A stretch of DNA of 5,968 nucleotides from NCBI GenBank assembly GCA_934663625.1, contig CAKUKP010000113.1, forward strand, positions 1 through 5,968. The letters are read 5' to 3'. The DNA comes from an uncultured Clostridia bacterium. GTDB taxonomy: Bacteria; Bacillota; Clostridia; Christensenellales; Aristaeellaceae. The position numbers and the translations under genes are program-made. Positions 5,288 to 5,968 of the stretch are shown here, piece after piece; the stretch's first letter is position 1, and each line of letters starts with the position of its first letter. The notes beneath the pieces are model-generated. The model saw nothing but the letters and a program-made list of their open reading frames with translations, made no database searches and was not told where the DNA came from.

Positions 5288-5968
5288 ATGGAAACGGCTG
5301 CGAATAAGAAATGGGATTACCCACGGGTGGTAAATCTGATCGCCCGAATTCTCGGCGTATGCATGTCATTGTTTCATCTTTACACGGCATACACCGGTTC
5401 ATTGACCGGCACGCGACAGACGGCAGTGCACCTGCTGTTCGTTGCGCTCCTGTTTTTGCTGCCCTACGAGGCAAAGAATCCGAAATACAAATGGCCCGTT
5501 CGTATTTCCAATCTGCTGCTCTGCTCCGGTTTTTCCGCGAGCCTGCTTTACAACATCATCTATAACGAAGCGCTGATGAAGCGCATGATGCAGGTAGATA
5601 AGGTAACGGATCTTCAGCTGGTGCTGGGTCTGATCCTGATCGTTTGCCTGCTGGTGCTCACCAAGCGCACGCTCGGCGCGGCAATGCCGATCATCGCCAT
5701 CGTATTTATCATCTACGCCTTTACCGCGAAGTATATGACGGGCATTCTGTATTACAAGGGCATGTCCGTTCGCCGCTTTGTGGAACAGATGTACATGATG
5801 TTCCAGGGCATATTCGGCGAAGCGCTGAATTCATCGGCGACGTTCATCGTTCTTTTCTGCATCTTCGGCAGCTTTTTGCAGGTTTCCGGCGGCGGCCAGT
5901 TCTTTATGGATCTGGCGAAGAGCATCGTCGGCCGGTTCCGCGGCGGCCCCGGCATGATGACCGTGTTT
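5288..5968 (+). CDS. TRAP transporter fused permease (DctQ-DctM type), 5' part
   Basis: The first 227 residues of a frame that runs off the right edge without a stop. It is the membrane part of the TAXI-type TRAP system, in which the small DctQ and large DctM subunits are one chain of about 600-700 residues. Hydrophobic segments lie at about 14-37, 45-60, 72-91, 109-125 and 129-147. A region resembling the start of DctM follows: GMSVRRFVEQMYMMFQGIFG (158-177), SATFIVLFCIFGSFLQVSGG (183-202), QFFMDLAKSIVGRFRGGPG (204-222). The last block (FFxDLA..GRxRGGP) is highly typical. ATG 5288 is supported by AAGGGGG at 5274-5280, seven bases away. It is the third visible gene of the operon begun at 2908. 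The DctM core transport helices are outside the window, so integrity cannot be judged. Confidence 0.92.
   Translation, partial: METAANKKWDYPRVVNLIARILGVCMSLFHLYTAYTGSLTGTRQTAVHLLFVALLFLLPYEAKNPKYKWPVRISNLLLCSGFSASLLYNIIYNEALMKRMMQVDKVTDLQLVLGLILIVCLLVLTKRTLGAAMPIIAIVFIIYAFTAKYMTGILYYKGMSVRRFVEQMYMMFQGIFGEALNSSATFIVLFCIFGSFLQVSGGGQFFMDLAKSIVGRFRGGPGMMTVF

Noticed and set aside
5311..5565. 84-codon plus-strand frame inside the permease region
   Set aside because: It is out of frame with the permease, whose frame is open from 5288 to the window end and shows clear TRAP motifs and membrane segments.

Overview
The window looks like a chromosomal stretch from an anaerobic Firmicute, probably a member of the Clostridia. 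The evidence is inference from style: strong AAGGAGG/AAGGGGG-type ribosome binding sites before nearly every gene, a short Gram-positive type lipoprotein leader, moderately GC-rich codon use (CTG, GGC, ATC preferred) set against very AT-rich promoter regions, and gene content suited to fermenting carboxylic acids. The exact order or genus cannot be told from this sequence.

Layout, left to right. (1) Positions 1-22 hold the first codons of a minus-strand gene that leaves the window. (2) Positions 23-204 are a divergent control region with two candidate tandem promoters facing right. (3) Positions 205-1721 hold a two-gene operon, ttdA-ttdB, with stop and start codons overlapping by one base. 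It encodes the alpha and beta subunits of an oxygen-sensitive [4Fe-4S] class I hydro-lyase that most resembles L(+)-tartrate dehydratase. A strong hairpin terminator follows at 1732-1775. (4) Positions 1785-2675 (minus) encode a LysR-type regulator, convergent with ttdB. (5) Positions 2676-2907 are a divergent regulatory region, AT-rich and full of dyads, in which the two opposing promoters are near mirror images. (6) From 2908 to the right edge runs a second operon: a 424-residue uroporphyrinogen-decarboxylase-fold protein of unknown reaction, a TAXI-family TRAP solute-binding lipoprotein, and the start of a fused TRAP permease cut by the window edge.

How it may fit together (inference): the TRAP system imports a carboxylate, the URO-D-fold enzyme processes it or a related methylated or carboxylated compound, the tartrate-dehydratase-like enzyme removes water from a hydroxy-dicarboxylate (for tartrate, giving oxaloacetate), and the LysR regulator controls at least the rightward operon. 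The least understood element is the URO-D-like protein and its pairing with a TAXI transporter. No corrinoid protein, which the methyltransferase branch of that fold would need, is visible here.

There is no tRNA, rRNA, CRISPR array or insertion sequence in the window, and no stretch over 300 bases without a gene.
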